DNA of 43,298 nt from Gammaproteobacteria bacterium (GTDB taxonomy: Bacteria; Pseudomonadota; Gammaproteobacteria; Granulosicoccales; Granulosicoccaceae): assembly GCA_019634245.1 (NCBI GenBank), contig JAHQVR010000054.1, positions 1 to 43,298 of the forward strand, written 5' to 3'. Position 1 is the stretch's first letter. The number at the start of each line of letters is the position of its first letter. The notes beneath the pieces are model-generated. The model had not been told where the DNA came from. It saw only the letters and a program-made list of their open reading frames with translations, and did not search any database. Shown here in pieces: positions 36,083 through 43,298 of this stretch. Both the position numbers and the translations under genes were made by a program.

Positions 36083-36408
36083 ATTCGTTGAGAAAAATGG
36101 CATCTGACAACACAGCGACAAAAGTCGAAGTTGTTGTATCGAGTGAACTCCGGCAAGACGTTCACTTTCGACTCTAAGATTTATTGAGCTTGACAGGCCC
36201 TAAAGTTTCGAACATGCTTAAGTGGCATGAGTAGAGAAGCCTTATCAGCGTTAAAACCGGTTGCCCTTAAACAGGTAGGTAAACCTGTGCGTCACTAGGC
36301 TTCCGAGAAACCCATTTAGTTAACAAAAACTCCGGCGGCCCTTCCTGGCTAGTCGGAGTTTTTGCGTTTAGCCATTAGATAACCGCCTCAACCTGAGGAA
36401 AATTCAAT
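36083..36408 (+). ncRNA. Candidate structured leader or small RNA upstream of dapA
   Basis: 326-nt gap without a coding region. It holds, in order: TTGACA (36190-36195), a promoter -35 candidate with a poor -10; a CATGC/GCATG hairpin (36213-36217, 36225-36229); a long-range perfect 7-bp helix GAAGCCT/AGGCTTC (36236-36242, 36297-36303) enclosing a hairpin ACAGGT/ACCTGT (36271-36276, 36283-36288); then an intrinsic terminator 46 nt before the dapA ATG. The order is that of a leader attenuator or a stand-alone small RNA. It does not match the lysine, glycine, TPP or cobalamin riboswitch consensus sequences I know. Inferred from pairing by eye only. Confidence 0.4.
36325..36363. terminator. Intrinsic terminator ahead of dapA
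   Basis: AAAAACTCCG (36325-36334) pairs with CGGAGTTTTT (36354-36363), ten perfect pairs around a 19-nt loop that can form an inner GCC/GGC stem. The T-run makes it functional on the plus strand, and the A-run makes it symmetrical on the minus strand. It may end the dehydrogenase transcript or act as an attenuator for dapA. Confidence 0.85.
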
Positions 36409-37281
36409 ATGTTTAATGGCTCTTTTGTTGCGATGATCACGCCGATGAACAACGCTGGCCACATCGATGAACCCGCGCTACGAAAGCTGGTGCGTTGGCA
36501 TATCGACCAAGGCACCGATGGCTTGGTGCCAGTGGGTACCACAGGCGAATCCCCGACCTTGTCAGAAGAAGAGCATCGCCTGGTGGTGCGAATCGTAGTG
36601 GAAGAAGCACAGGGCAAACTCCCGGTTATCGCCGGATGCGGATCGAACAACACCGCAGAAGCGATCAGCTATCACGAATTCGCCAAAGATGTGGGTGCTG
36701 ACGCAGCATTGCATGTGACGGGTTACTACAATCGCCCCAATCAGGAGGGCATCTATCAACACTTTGCCGCTCTTGCAGCCACAAATGATCTACCAATTAT
36801 TGTCTATAACGTGCCTCCTCGTTCGGTTGTGGATATTGAGCCCGACACCATGGGAAAAATTGCCGCTCTTAAATCTGTTGCTGGTGTAAAAGACGCCACT
36901 AAAGATTTAAACCGACCCATTTTAGAAGGCCTGTCGATCGATAAGCCGTTTAGCTTTCTCTCCGGCGAAGATGGTACGGCTGTCGCCTACAACGCCTCGG
37001 GTGGCACAGGGTGTATTTCGGTCACCGCCAATGTTGCACCAAAGTTGTGTGCACACATGCAGAAGGCCTGCGCAGACGGGGATTTCAGCAAAGCCTTGAC
37101 TATTCAACGCTCGCTCATGCCACTGCACCAGGCTTTGTTCGCAGAGCCTAGCCCGTCGGGCGTAAAGTACGCTTGCTCCTCATTGAGTTTGTGTGAGAAC
37201 CACGTACGCCTGCCGTTGATTCCGGTGTCCACGGCGACCCAGAACACCATAGACACGCTCTTGACCAGCCTTTCACTGTAG
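36409..37281 (+). CDS. dapA: 4-hydroxy-tetrahydrodipicolinate synthase
   Basis: Condenses pyruvate with aspartate semialdehyde in the lysine/diaminopimelate pathway. 290 aa TIM-barrel. GTTGESPTL (phosphate/pyruvate loop), YYNRPNQEGIYQHF, YNVPPRSVVDI with the catalytic Tyr, and VAGVKDATKDL with the Schiff-base Lys near residue 162 are all present. GEDGTAVAYNASGGTGCISVTANVAP resembles alphaproteobacterial DapA more than the E. coli protein. Start ATG 36409 with GAGGAAA upstream. The usual bamC and purC neighbours are absent, so this may be a second or relocated copy. A CCTGC/GCAGG hairpin at 37408-37427 is the only structure I see in the 207-nt gap after it. Confidence 0.95.
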   Translation: MFNGSFVAMITPMNNAGHIDEPALRKLVRWHIDQGTDGLVPVGTTGESPTLSEEEHRLVVRIVVEEAQGKLPVIAGCGSNNTAEAISYHEFAKDVGADAALHVTGYYNRPNQEGIYQHFAALAATNDLPIIVYNVPPRSVVDIEPDTMGKIAALKSVAGVKDATKDLNRPILEGLSIDKPFSFLSGEDGTAVAYNASGGTGCISVTANVAPKLCAHMQKACADGDFSKALTIQRSLMPLHQALFAEPSPSGVKYACSSLSLCENHVRLPLIPVSTATQNTIDTLLTSLSL

Positions 37282-37488
37282 GTTCGCATGGATTGGATTG
37301 AGATTCGGATGTGATGCAAAACACACGAACGCCTCACGACCCCAGTTCGCCCACCAAACTGGTGCGGCGCGCTGGGTATACACTGCGATCAATAGGTCAG
37401 TATTGAGCCTGCAGGAAAAACCGCAGGATTTATCAATTCGTGGTTTGCCAAGCTATCAACTCGATACTACAGCAAGCAGGAATACAGC

Positions 37489-38349
37489 ATGATAAAGCCG
37501 AGCACAGCCACCGACTACCAGCGTCGAATGAACCAGGTCATCCAATACTTATTTGATCATTTGGATGAGGATATCCGAATCGATGACCTGGCAGAGGTTG
37601 CCCATTTATCCCCTTACCATTGGCACCGAATCTACACTGCCATGCAAGGCGAAACCGTCGCTAATACCATAAAGCGTCTTCGTCTAAACCGAGCAGCAAA
37701 CCAGCTGGCAAACACAGATTTGCCTATCAAAAGCATCGCCGAACAGGCGAAATACTCATCCGTGGAAGGTTTTAGTCGCTCTTTTAAATCCGCGTACCTT
37801 CAATCACCTGCCGCTTACCGAGACACCGGCAGTCATAGCGACTATAAGTCCGCCATCGACGTGCAGGATGCATCGCGATTCGACGTCAAGATAGAACCAC
37901 TGGATGTGAGCCATTGCGCCGCCGTTTCACATACAGGTTCCTATATGCACATCGATCAAGCGATGGGTCAGTTAATGGGAGGCCTGGCAGCACAGCAATT
38001 ACTCAGCGATGCCCCTCGCATGCTGGCTGTGTTCTACGACGACCCTGAGCTCACACCTGCCGAACAGTTGAGATCCGCAGCACTTTCGCCACTGGATACA
38101 TCGTCCAATGTCACAGCACCGATTGAACACATAACGCTGTACCAAGGACCCTATGCCAAGCTACTCTATACTGGCCCTTATGCTGATATGAAAGATGCCT
38201 ATCAGTGGCTGTATGGCACATGGCTACCGGATTCAGGCTTCACTGCTGCCGATGCGCCTGCGATAGAGGAATATCTCAACAACCCACAGGAAGTCCCTGC
38301 CACAGAGCTGCAAACTCTGATGTGCTTACCACTAAACCTAAAGGATTGA
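37489..38349 (+). CDS. AraC-family regulator with GyrI-like effector domain
   Basis: 286 aa. N-terminal double HTH of the AraC type (residues about 12-110: IRIDDLAEVAHLSPYHWHRIYTAMQGETVANTIKRLRLNRAA, IKSIAEQAKYSSVEGFSRSFKSAYLQSPAAYR). Residues about 130-285 are a GyrI/SOUL-like small-molecule domain (FDVKIEPLDVSHCAAVSHTGSY ... CLPLNL), the layout of Rob and related multidrug-sensing activators. AGGA at seven nt supports ATG 37489. The DUF1801 gene follows after three nt, so they are co-transcribed. Confidence 0.92.
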   Translation: MIKPSTATDYQRRMNQVIQYLFDHLDEDIRIDDLAEVAHLSPYHWHRIYTAMQGETVANTIKRLRLNRAANQLANTDLPIKSIAEQAKYSSVEGFSRSFKSAYLQSPAAYRDTGSHSDYKSAIDVQDASRFDVKIEPLDVSHCAAVSHTGSYMHIDQAMGQLMGGLAAQQLLSDAPRMLAVFYDDPELTPAEQLRSAALSPLDTSSNVTAPIEHITLYQGPYAKLLYTGPYADMKDAYQWLYGTWLPDSGFTAADAPAIEEYLNNPQEVPATELQTLMCLPLNLKD

Positions 38350-38352
38350 ACG

Positions 38353-38790
38353 ATGAAGGCGAACAACAAACAACCAACACACAGCAACGCGAAGAAAAGC
38401 ACTTCTCCATTGTTTACACAATGCGTTAGCGATCTGCCTTCATCTACAGCGCAAGCACTTCTACAATTGCGCACGTATATTTTTGACACCGCACAGGAAC
38501 ACTCTGACATCGGCGAGCTGAGTGAAGTACTCCGGTGGGGGGAGCTCAGCTACCTCACCGAAGCGACCGGCGCAGGCACGATGATCAGACTCGCAGTCAA
38601 CAAACAAGGCGAACCGGCACTGTTCTTCCATTGCGGTACGTCACTGATTGAATCTTATCGCGCGCAGTACACTCACATTTTTAAGTTCGAGGGCAATCGA
38701 GCGCTTGTCATACCAGAGCCCGTGCAGGATTACGAAGCAGAACTGAAACACTGCATTTATCAAGCGCTGACTTACAAGCTAAAAAAATAA
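38353..38790 (+). CDS. DUF1801 domain protein
   Basis: 145 aa. Matches the DUF1801/YdhG fold: LQLRTYIFDTAQEHSDIGELSEVLRWGELSYLTEATGAGTMIRLAV then a phosphate-rich-like loop. Function unknown; family members are small alpha-beta proteins often beside AraC/GyrI-type regulators, as here. AGGA precedes ATG 38353; three nt from the upstream stop. Operon partner of the AraC-GyrI regulator. Confidence 0.85.
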   Translation: MKANNKQPTHSNAKKSTSPLFTQCVSDLPSSTAQALLQLRTYIFDTAQEHSDIGELSEVLRWGELSYLTEATGAGTMIRLAVNKQGEPALFFHCGTSLIESYRAQYTHIFKFEGNRALVIPEPVQDYEAELKHCIYQALTYKLKK

Positions 38791-38864
38791 CAAGAATCTG
38801 CTTATCCACATCCAATCCGAGCTAGCGTCACGCGATAGTCAAGTGACCAAACCCTTCTAGACCA

Positions 38865-38897
38865 CCAGTTAAGCGAACGGCAGAAGCGCTTAACTGG
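38865..38897. terminator. Long hairpin between convergent DUF1801 and VOC genes
   Basis: CCAGTTAAGCG (38865-38875) pairs perfectly with CGCTTAACTGG (38887-38897), eleven bp with an 11-nt loop. Lies in the 117-nt gap of a convergent gene pair, the usual place for a shared terminator; a T-rich tract follows only after about ten nt on the plus strand. Confidence 0.55.
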
Positions 38898-38907
38898 GCC
38901 CATCCGT

Positions 38908-39324
38908 TTATTTTAGTCGCCGGTGGATTTCTTCGGCTGGCAGCTCTTCAATGGTCTTACTGAGTATCCAAAGATGTCCACTCACATCGGCCACTCGGCC
39001 TTCGCGCTTGCCATACGGCCGATCCGCTATCTTGATCAACACCTTACCGCCGAATGCTACAAATCGTGCCGCTATCTCGTCTGGTTCATCCGTGGATATA
39101 TACAACAAGCACGGTGAACCACCCAACGACAGTGGATCGAGCAAACCCCACTCGGGCACACACTGAGTGAGTGATAGTGGTTGAGACCCTATGGAGAATC
39201 CGACATGCACGACACGATCATCGCCATCGGTGTAGCGCTCATGTTGCACTGCACCGAACGTTTGAGCATAAAATTCCATAGCCGCATCGGGATCAGACAC
39301 AACCAGCCTGGGTGAGAGTTCCAT
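38908..39324 (-). CDS. VOC (glyoxalase/bleomycin-resistance) superfamily protein
   Basis: 138 aa, two beta-alpha-beta-beta-beta modules: LSPRLVVSDPDAAMEFYAQTFGAVQHERY and the C-terminal DEIAARFVAFGGKVLIKIADRPYGKREGRVADVSGHLWILSK. PhnB-like member of a family with very varied metal-dependent or binding roles; no function can be assigned. Twelve nt after an AraC regulator gene on the same strand, so probably controlled by it. Confidence 0.87.
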   Translation of the reverse strand: MELSPRLVVSDPDAAMEFYAQTFGAVQHERYTDGDDRVVHVGFSIGSQPLSLTQCVPEWGLLDPLSLGGSPCLLYISTDEPDEIAARFVAFGGKVLIKIADRPYGKREGRVADVSGHLWILSKTIEELPAEEIHRRLK

Positions 39325-39335
39325 ACTTATATCCG

Positions 39336-40202
39336 CTATTGAAGATCTGGCTTATTTTTTTTGAGGGTAGCTTCTTCAGTTGCAGAATTCTTGAAGATTT
39401 CATCCGGGTTAACATACGCATGCTGAGGCTCACCTATTATCAATGACTCAGCCCTGGGCGAACGCCCGGTGAACCAATGAAACTCTCGCGTCATATGCGC
39501 ATGGTCGGCGTAGCCATTCTCGATAGCAATTTGGGTTAAATTTTCGTGGTCCGACACTGCGGGCAGCGTTCTGGAAAACCGTGCTATGCGAGAAAACAAT
39601 TTGGGCTTAATTCCAATGCAGCGATCAAACAGGTCGTGTAGTTTTCTTTGCGATAAGCCAACCGTTTTTTGAAGCTCTGTGACATTCATTCCTGCTAGTA
39701 ACGAATCGACACAAACACGCAACATATCGACATCCGCACCGGGTTGGCGTAACTGCCTGACCAAGAACGCTTCGATAAAATCGCACCTTAACGCTGGATC
39801 GTCCGTGGTTGTCAAGGATGTTCTCAATGAGTCAGCACTTAATCCCCATACGCTTACCGCATCAACAATTTGATTCACATAAGCACAGGCAGGTTGATCG
39901 ACAAACACTGAAAGTCCCATCGCAGTAAATTGAACCCCACAGATATCAGTTTTCTGATTTTTCTCGATCAACACAGGCTCAGTGAGTAAGCCTTGAAGGC
40001 CCATGGGTCCTGTCTTGCGCTTCAGCAGACCATTCAAATCTCGATGAGACAACGTGTCTCCATCTAGGTTAATCAACAACTGTGCATGCACTGAAGGGAC
40101 TATTTTTTCATAACCATGTTGAGGTTCGCTGGAATAGGTCCATATCACGTTGACATAGTGAGAAAGTTCAGAAGACGATGGCGGCCGACTGACATTCAAC
40201 AT
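39336..40202 (-). CDS. AraC-family transcriptional regulator
   Basis: 288 aa. N-terminal half (about 1-140) is a sensor-like beta region beginning PSSSELSHYVNVIWTYSSEP. C-terminal half carries the double HTH: MNVTELQKTVGLSQRKLHDLFDRCIGIKPKLFSRIARFSRTL and LTQIAIENGYADHAHMTREFHWFTGRSPRA, the standard AraC ending. Precedes the VOC gene by 12 nt. Effector unknown. Confidence 0.88.
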   Translation of the reverse strand: MLNVSRPPSSSELSHYVNVIWTYSSEPQHGYEKIVPSVHAQLLINLDGDTLSHRDLNGLLKRKTGPMGLQGLLTEPVLIEKNQKTDICGVQFTAMGLSVFVDQPACAYVNQIVDAVSVWGLSADSLRTSLTTTDDPALRCDFIEAFLVRQLRQPGADVDMLRVCVDSLLAGMNVTELQKTVGLSQRKLHDLFDRCIGIKPKLFSRIARFSRTLPAVSDHENLTQIAIENGYADHAHMTREFHWFTGRSPRAESLIIGEPQHAYVNPDEIFKNSATEEATLKKNKPDLQ

Positions 40203-40291
40203 TGGTAGCCTCCGATCACCAAAGCTAATACCCGGGGCAACCCATTGGGATGACGGATCTGCACTTCAGTTTGTGTCCCCGATGCACAGAC

Positions 40292-41053
40292 TCAACTATC
40301 GATTTTCCGCATTGCAGGTAATCCAATGGCTGTGGATTCAAACCCGCCATCAACGCTCAACACTTGCCCGGTGATATAGCTGGCTTTGTCTGAACAGAGA
40401 AACACGATCGCCTCAGCAATCTCGTTCTCACTACCATAACGATTCAGCGGAATCGCATCGTGATAGGCTGCAATGATTTCAGGTGAATGCACGGCCATCG
40501 CCAGCTTCGTTCTGACAGGACCAGGCGCAATACAATTAACCCGCACGCCGTGCTCACCTAGCTCGGCCGCTTGTTGCTTGGTCAGATGCATAACAGCGGC
40601 CTTTGAAGTTCCGTAAGCTACCCGCAAGGTACTGGCACGCAACCCTGATATCGACGCAATGTTCACCACCGACCCTTGCTTCTCAATAAGATGTGGCAAA
40701 CACTCTTGCGTGCACAAAAATACCCCATCTAAATTGGTTGCCATCACGGTTCGCCACTGATCATAGGATGTCTTGCCAATAGGTCCAAAATCAGCAACAC
40801 CTGCATTGTTGATCAACGCATCGATCCCACCAAATTCCTCAACAATTTGAGAGACCATGGCACGAACCTGTGTAGGTGATGAGACATCACTCTCGATGGC
40901 TTGAGCATTCTTGAGCTCAGTAACTGCCTTGGTTAGCTCTGCAGTGTCCCGATCAACCATAGCCACGCGCCAGCCGTTGTGCGACAGCAATTGGCTAGTG
41001 GCAAGACCAATCCCTCGAGCCGCCCCAGTCACCACCGCAATTCTTTCCGTCAT
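40292..41053 (-). CDS. SDR-family oxidoreductase
   Basis: 253-aa classical short-chain dehydrogenase/reductase. TGAARGIG (cofactor, near residue 9), NNAGVADFGP, the catalytic Ser in NIASISGLR, and YGTSK (Tyr-x3-Lys) are present, ending in SYITGQVLSVDGGF. NAD(P)-dependent; substrate not predictable. Separated by 89 nt from the AraC gene downstream and by 98 nt from the mazG gene upstream, whose stop lies in a repeat array. Confidence 0.9.
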   Translation of the reverse strand: MTERIAVVTGAARGIGLATSQLLSHNGWRVAMVDRDTAELTKAVTELKNAQAIESDVSSPTQVRAMVSQIVEEFGGIDALINNAGVADFGPIGKTSYDQWRTVMATNLDGVFLCTQECLPHLIEKQGSVVNIASISGLRASTLRVAYGTSKAAVMHLTKQQAAELGEHGVRVNCIAPGPVRTKLAMAVHSPEIIAAYHDAIPLNRYGSENEIAEAIVFLCSDKASYITGQVLSVDGGFESTAIGLPAMRKIDS

Positions 41054-41119
41054 TCTCTCACCAATCGTTTTTGTTTACCGTACGAGAGTATAAACGGATC
41101 AGCTTGGCAAGAGCTTGGA

Positions 41120-41159
41120 CGATCCGGCGGTCCGACAATCCAGCTATCCAGCTATCGAG
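41120..41159 (-). repeat. 8-bp tandem repeat array covering the mazG stop
   Basis: Read on the mazG strand: CTCGATAG, CTGGATAG, CTGGATTG, TCGGACCG, CCGGATCG. Five degenerate 8-bp units in perfect phase; the TAG of the first is the mazG stop codon. The last unit equals the repeat after the L,D-transpeptidase gene (33987-34040). Confidence 0.8.
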
Positions 41160-41937
41160 AATCCGCTTTCGCCAAGTTCCACAGCTTGTCCAGCTCTTGT
41201 GGGCTCATGCTCGTCATGTCCTGGTTGTCTTTCAGGGCAAGCCGCTCCACCGTTTTAAATCGCTGTGTAAACTTTTCATTGGCTCTAGTCAAAGCACTTT
41301 CAGCATCGACCTTTAGATGTCGGGAGAGGTTCACTAGAGCAAATAGTGCATCCCCTAATTCATCTTCAATGGCGTCTTTATCTCTAGCCTCGATCGCCTG
41401 ATCAATCTCTTGTAACTCTTCGGCTACTTTTTCTTTAACCGGCGGTAGTGAATCCCAATCAAAGCCCACCCGAGCCGCTCGCTTTTGAATTTTATCGGCA
41501 CGCTTAAGCGCAGGTAACGAGAGGGTTATGCCCTCCATGACAGAAGTGGCTTCGCCTTTCTTGTCAGAGCGCTCTTTGGCTTTTTCAGCCTCCCAAGCTT
41601 GTTTTAACTCTTCTTCATTGGAAAATTGCGCATCAGAAAACACATGTGGATGGCGGCGAATCATTTTTTCGACAATGCCTTCAATGACATCAAGAAACGT
41701 AAACTCACCGATTTCTTCGGCCATCTGTGCGTGGAACACAACTTGGAACAATAGATCACCCAGCTCCAGCCGAAGATCATCCATATCATCACGAGCAATC
41801 GCATCCGCCACCTCATAGGCTTCTTCGATGGTGTACGGCGCGATGGTTTTAAAGTTCTGTTCTTGGTCCCAAAGACAGCCTTCACTGGGACTGCGAAGAG
41901 TGCGCATAATATCCAGAAGTTGGTCGATGGCGGGCAT
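41152..41937 (-). CDS. mazG: Nucleoside triphosphate pyrophosphohydrolase
   Basis: Hydrolyses NTPs to NMPs; in E. coli it counters MazF and (p)ppGpp effects. 261 aa with two MazG modules: LRSPSEGCLWDQEQNFKTIAPYTIEEAYEVADAI with EExxE-type metal sites (DDLRLELGDLLFQVVFHA), and the second at VAEELQEIDQAIEARDKDAIEDELGDALFALVN. Start ATG 41937 has GGAG five nt upstream; the ATG at 41952 has none. E. coli MazG is 263 aa. No mazEF is seen nearby. Confidence 0.96.
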   Translation of the reverse strand: MPAIDQLLDIMRTLRSPSEGCLWDQEQNFKTIAPYTIEEAYEVADAIARDDMDDLRLELGDLLFQVVFHAQMAEEIGEFTFLDVIEGIVEKMIRRHPHVFSDAQFSNEEELKQAWEAEKAKERSDKKGEATSVMEGITLSLPALKRADKIQKRAARVGFDWDSLPPVKEKVAEELQEIDQAIEARDKDAIEDELGDALFALVNLSRHLKVDAESALTRANEKFTQRFKTVERLALKDNQDMTSMSPQELDKLWNLAKADSR

Positions 41938-42093
41938 CTGATCTCCATTCATTAACTGACCCTGATAACCAGGCCACTTCGCACCAAATTATCTCATGCA
42001 GGACTTGTGTAAGCGTCTCATGCGGGTCAACTATTAAAGAAAAAATGCCCGATGATCAATCGCTTAGCTATAAATTTAGACTTTGGTACAGCT

Positions 42094-43137
42094 TCACACT
42101 CTTAAGAGCGCTCGGTGAACATCCGCGGCGTCCAGCTTGCCCATGACCTGATTCTCGCTCACCACATACACCGGCAGCTCGCTGGCAAGTTGCTCCCGCA
42201 TAATGTCAGACAGATTAGCGTCCGGTGACACCTGAACCGCATTGGCATGTTCAGCTGGAAGCGTATCGGTCGGTTGCATGACGTGCCTGGCTCGAAGAAT
42301 GGTTAATGGATTCATATGTTCTACAAAATCGGCAACGTATTGATTCGCTGGATTTGCAAAGATCTCTTGTGGTGTACCCACTTGTACGAGCCTGCCACCC
42401 TCCATAATCGCAATGCGCGAGCCTATCTTCATGGCCTCATCCAAATCATGACTAACAAACAAGATGGTGCGTCTTAACTGACTTTGCAGTGCGATGAGTT
42501 CATCTTGCAATCGAGATCGTATCAATGGATCCAAGGCAGAATAGGGCTCATCCATTAACAGAATAGGTGCATCGGTTGCAAAGGCTCGGGCCAAACCAAC
42601 GCGTTGTTGCATACCACCCGAGAGTTCGTGGACCTTCTTGTCGGCCCACTCCGATAACCCCACTAGCTCCAGCTGCTGATGGATCTGAGTGTTAGCCGTT
42701 CGTTTTTGCTGACCCGCAAGCTCGAGCCCGAAACCAACATTTTCAGCAACCGTTCTCCAAGGCAACAACGCAAACTGTTGAAAGACCATCGACACCCAAT
42801 CCAACCGCAGTTCACGTAACTGCGCTTTAGTGCAACGATGCGGATCTCGCCACTCCTGTTCACTGGACATACGCACACTAACGGAGCCCCGTACCACGGG
42901 GTTCAGAGCATTCACCGCGCGCAGTAACGTTGATTTGCCGGAGCCTGAAAGCCCCATAATCACCAGAACTTCACCCGCACTGACCTCAAGATCACAACCA
43001 GCCACCCCTAGTGTCTGCCCAGTTTCCTTTGCGATCACTTCTCGAGTTTCGCCAGCGTCTATCAATGGCAGAGCGCGCTGTGGATCGTCACCGAACACGA
43101 TATCAACGTGATTAAACCGAACCAGCGCTTCACTCAT
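42094..43137 (-). CDS. choV: Choline ABC transporter ATP-binding protein
   Basis: 347-aa ATPase of the ProV/OpuA/ChoV group. Walker A GLSGSGKS near residue 60, Q-loop VFQQFALLPWRTVAENV, signature LSGGMQQRVGLARAF, Walker B ILLMDEP, and VSHDLDEA (H-loop). A C-terminal CBS-like region (about 270-347) is kept. The opening PQRALPLIDAGETREVIAKETGQTLGV is typical of choline-type rather than general ProV proteins. Start ATG 43137 by homology; the open frame to 43251 would overlap the permease gene. Confidence 0.92.
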   Translation of the reverse strand: MSEALVRFNHVDIVFGDDPQRALPLIDAGETREVIAKETGQTLGVAGCDLEVSAGEVLVIMGLSGSGKSTLLRAVNALNPVVRGSVSVRMSSEQEWRDPHRCTKAQLRELRLDWVSMVFQQFALLPWRTVAENVGFGLELAGQQKRTANTQIHQQLELVGLSEWADKKVHELSGGMQQRVGLARAFATDAPILLMDEPYSALDPLIRSRLQDELIALQSQLRRTILFVSHDLDEAMKIGSRIAIMEGGRLVQVGTPQEIFANPANQYVADFVEHMNPLTILRARHVMQPTDTLPAEHANAVQVSPDANLSDIMREQLASELPVYVVSENQVMGKLDAADVHRALLRV

Positions 43138-43180
43138 GTCAACAGACGCACTATTAGCAAACACATTCGGCCACACATGG

Positions 43181-43298
43181 TCACTTACTCTCCAATCGTA
43201 AGAAACGGTCGAGCAATATGGCCACGAGCACGATGACAATACCTGCCTCAAACCCTTTTGCGATGTTCACCGTGTTCAGTGCTCGCACCACCGGCACG
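43181..43298 (-). CDS. choW: Choline ABC transporter permease, C-terminal part
   Basis: Only the last 38 codons are in the window: VRALNTVNIAKGFEAGIVIV then LVAILLDRFLRLESK and stop TGA (43181-43183). This is the end of a ProW/ChoW-type permease helix and tail. It lies 43 nt upstream of choV, the normal choW-choV order, so the operon runs off the right edge of the window. Confidence 0.85.
   Translation of the reverse strand, partial: VPVVRALNTVNIAKGFEAGIVIVLVAILLDRFLRLESK

Noticed and set aside
36083..36408. Lysine riboswitch ahead of dapA
   Set aside because: The conserved core words of the lysine aptamer are not found; listed only as an unclassified structured RNA.

Overview
The window is about 43 kb of ordinary chromosome from a gammaproteobacterium. 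Evidence: the ispB/rplU-rpmA-obgE junction, the rpsT//murJ-ribF-ileS-lspA-ispH cluster, dcd-apbC//metG, and an Rnf (Rsx) electron-transport operon next to metG are all arrangements known from that class. Base composition is near 50-52% GC throughout, and coding density is high. I see no tRNA, rRNA, CRISPR array, prophage or insertion sequence. The species cannot be named from this; a marine-type gammaproteobacterium outside the enteric and Pseudomonas groups is a guess from the mixed gene content.

Layout. 1-99: an 11-bp tandem array whose unit contains the 16S rRNA anti-Shine-Dalgarno core. 290-5460: ispB (minus), then rplU-rpmA, a convergent unrecognised basic protein, and obgE-proB. 5487-12813: rpsT (minus) divergent from murJ-ribF-ileS-lspA-ispH. 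12860-17489: HDOD regulator-like protein, a beta-barrel plus Ig-like-repeat lipoprotein pair, and a thioredoxin-like lipoprotein. 17502-20243: hemJ, then rppH, dcd and apbC on the minus strand. 20454-30105: metG followed by rnfA-rnfB, interrupted by a minus-strand phospholipid cassette (acyltransferase, CDP-DAG synthase, CDP-alcohol transferase), then rnfC-D-G-E. 30114-33974: DUF1841 protein and a divergent pair of cell-wall proteins, one with repeats and a peptidoglycan-binding domain, the other an L,D-transpeptidase. 34088-37281: amino-acid racemase divergent from a D-amino-acid dehydrogenase, a structured leader/terminator region, and dapA. 37489-41053: accessory genes (two AraC regulators, DUF1801, VOC and SDR proteins). 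41152-43298: mazG and the choline ABC transporter genes choV and partial choW.

How the parts work together. The first half is translation, isoprenoid, peptidoglycan and lipoprotein housekeeping: ispB and ispH for isoprenoids, murJ for lipid II flipping, lspA for lipoprotein maturation (which the two lipoproteins at 14-17 kb would need). The middle couples metG with Rnf and contains an apparent lipid-synthesis insertion. The cell-wall pair at 30.6-34 kb suggests 3-3 cross-linking or Braun-type attachment under a shared divergent control region. The racemase/dehydrogenase/dapA group suggests D-amino-acid turnover feeding or balancing the lysine/diaminopimelate branch, which is inference.

The most unusual items are the anti-Shine-Dalgarno tandem array, the related 8-bp tandem arrays immediately after two unrelated genes, the split rnf operon, the four-repeat peptidoglycan-binding protein beside an L,D-transpeptidase, and the structured RNA with intrinsic terminator ahead of dapA.
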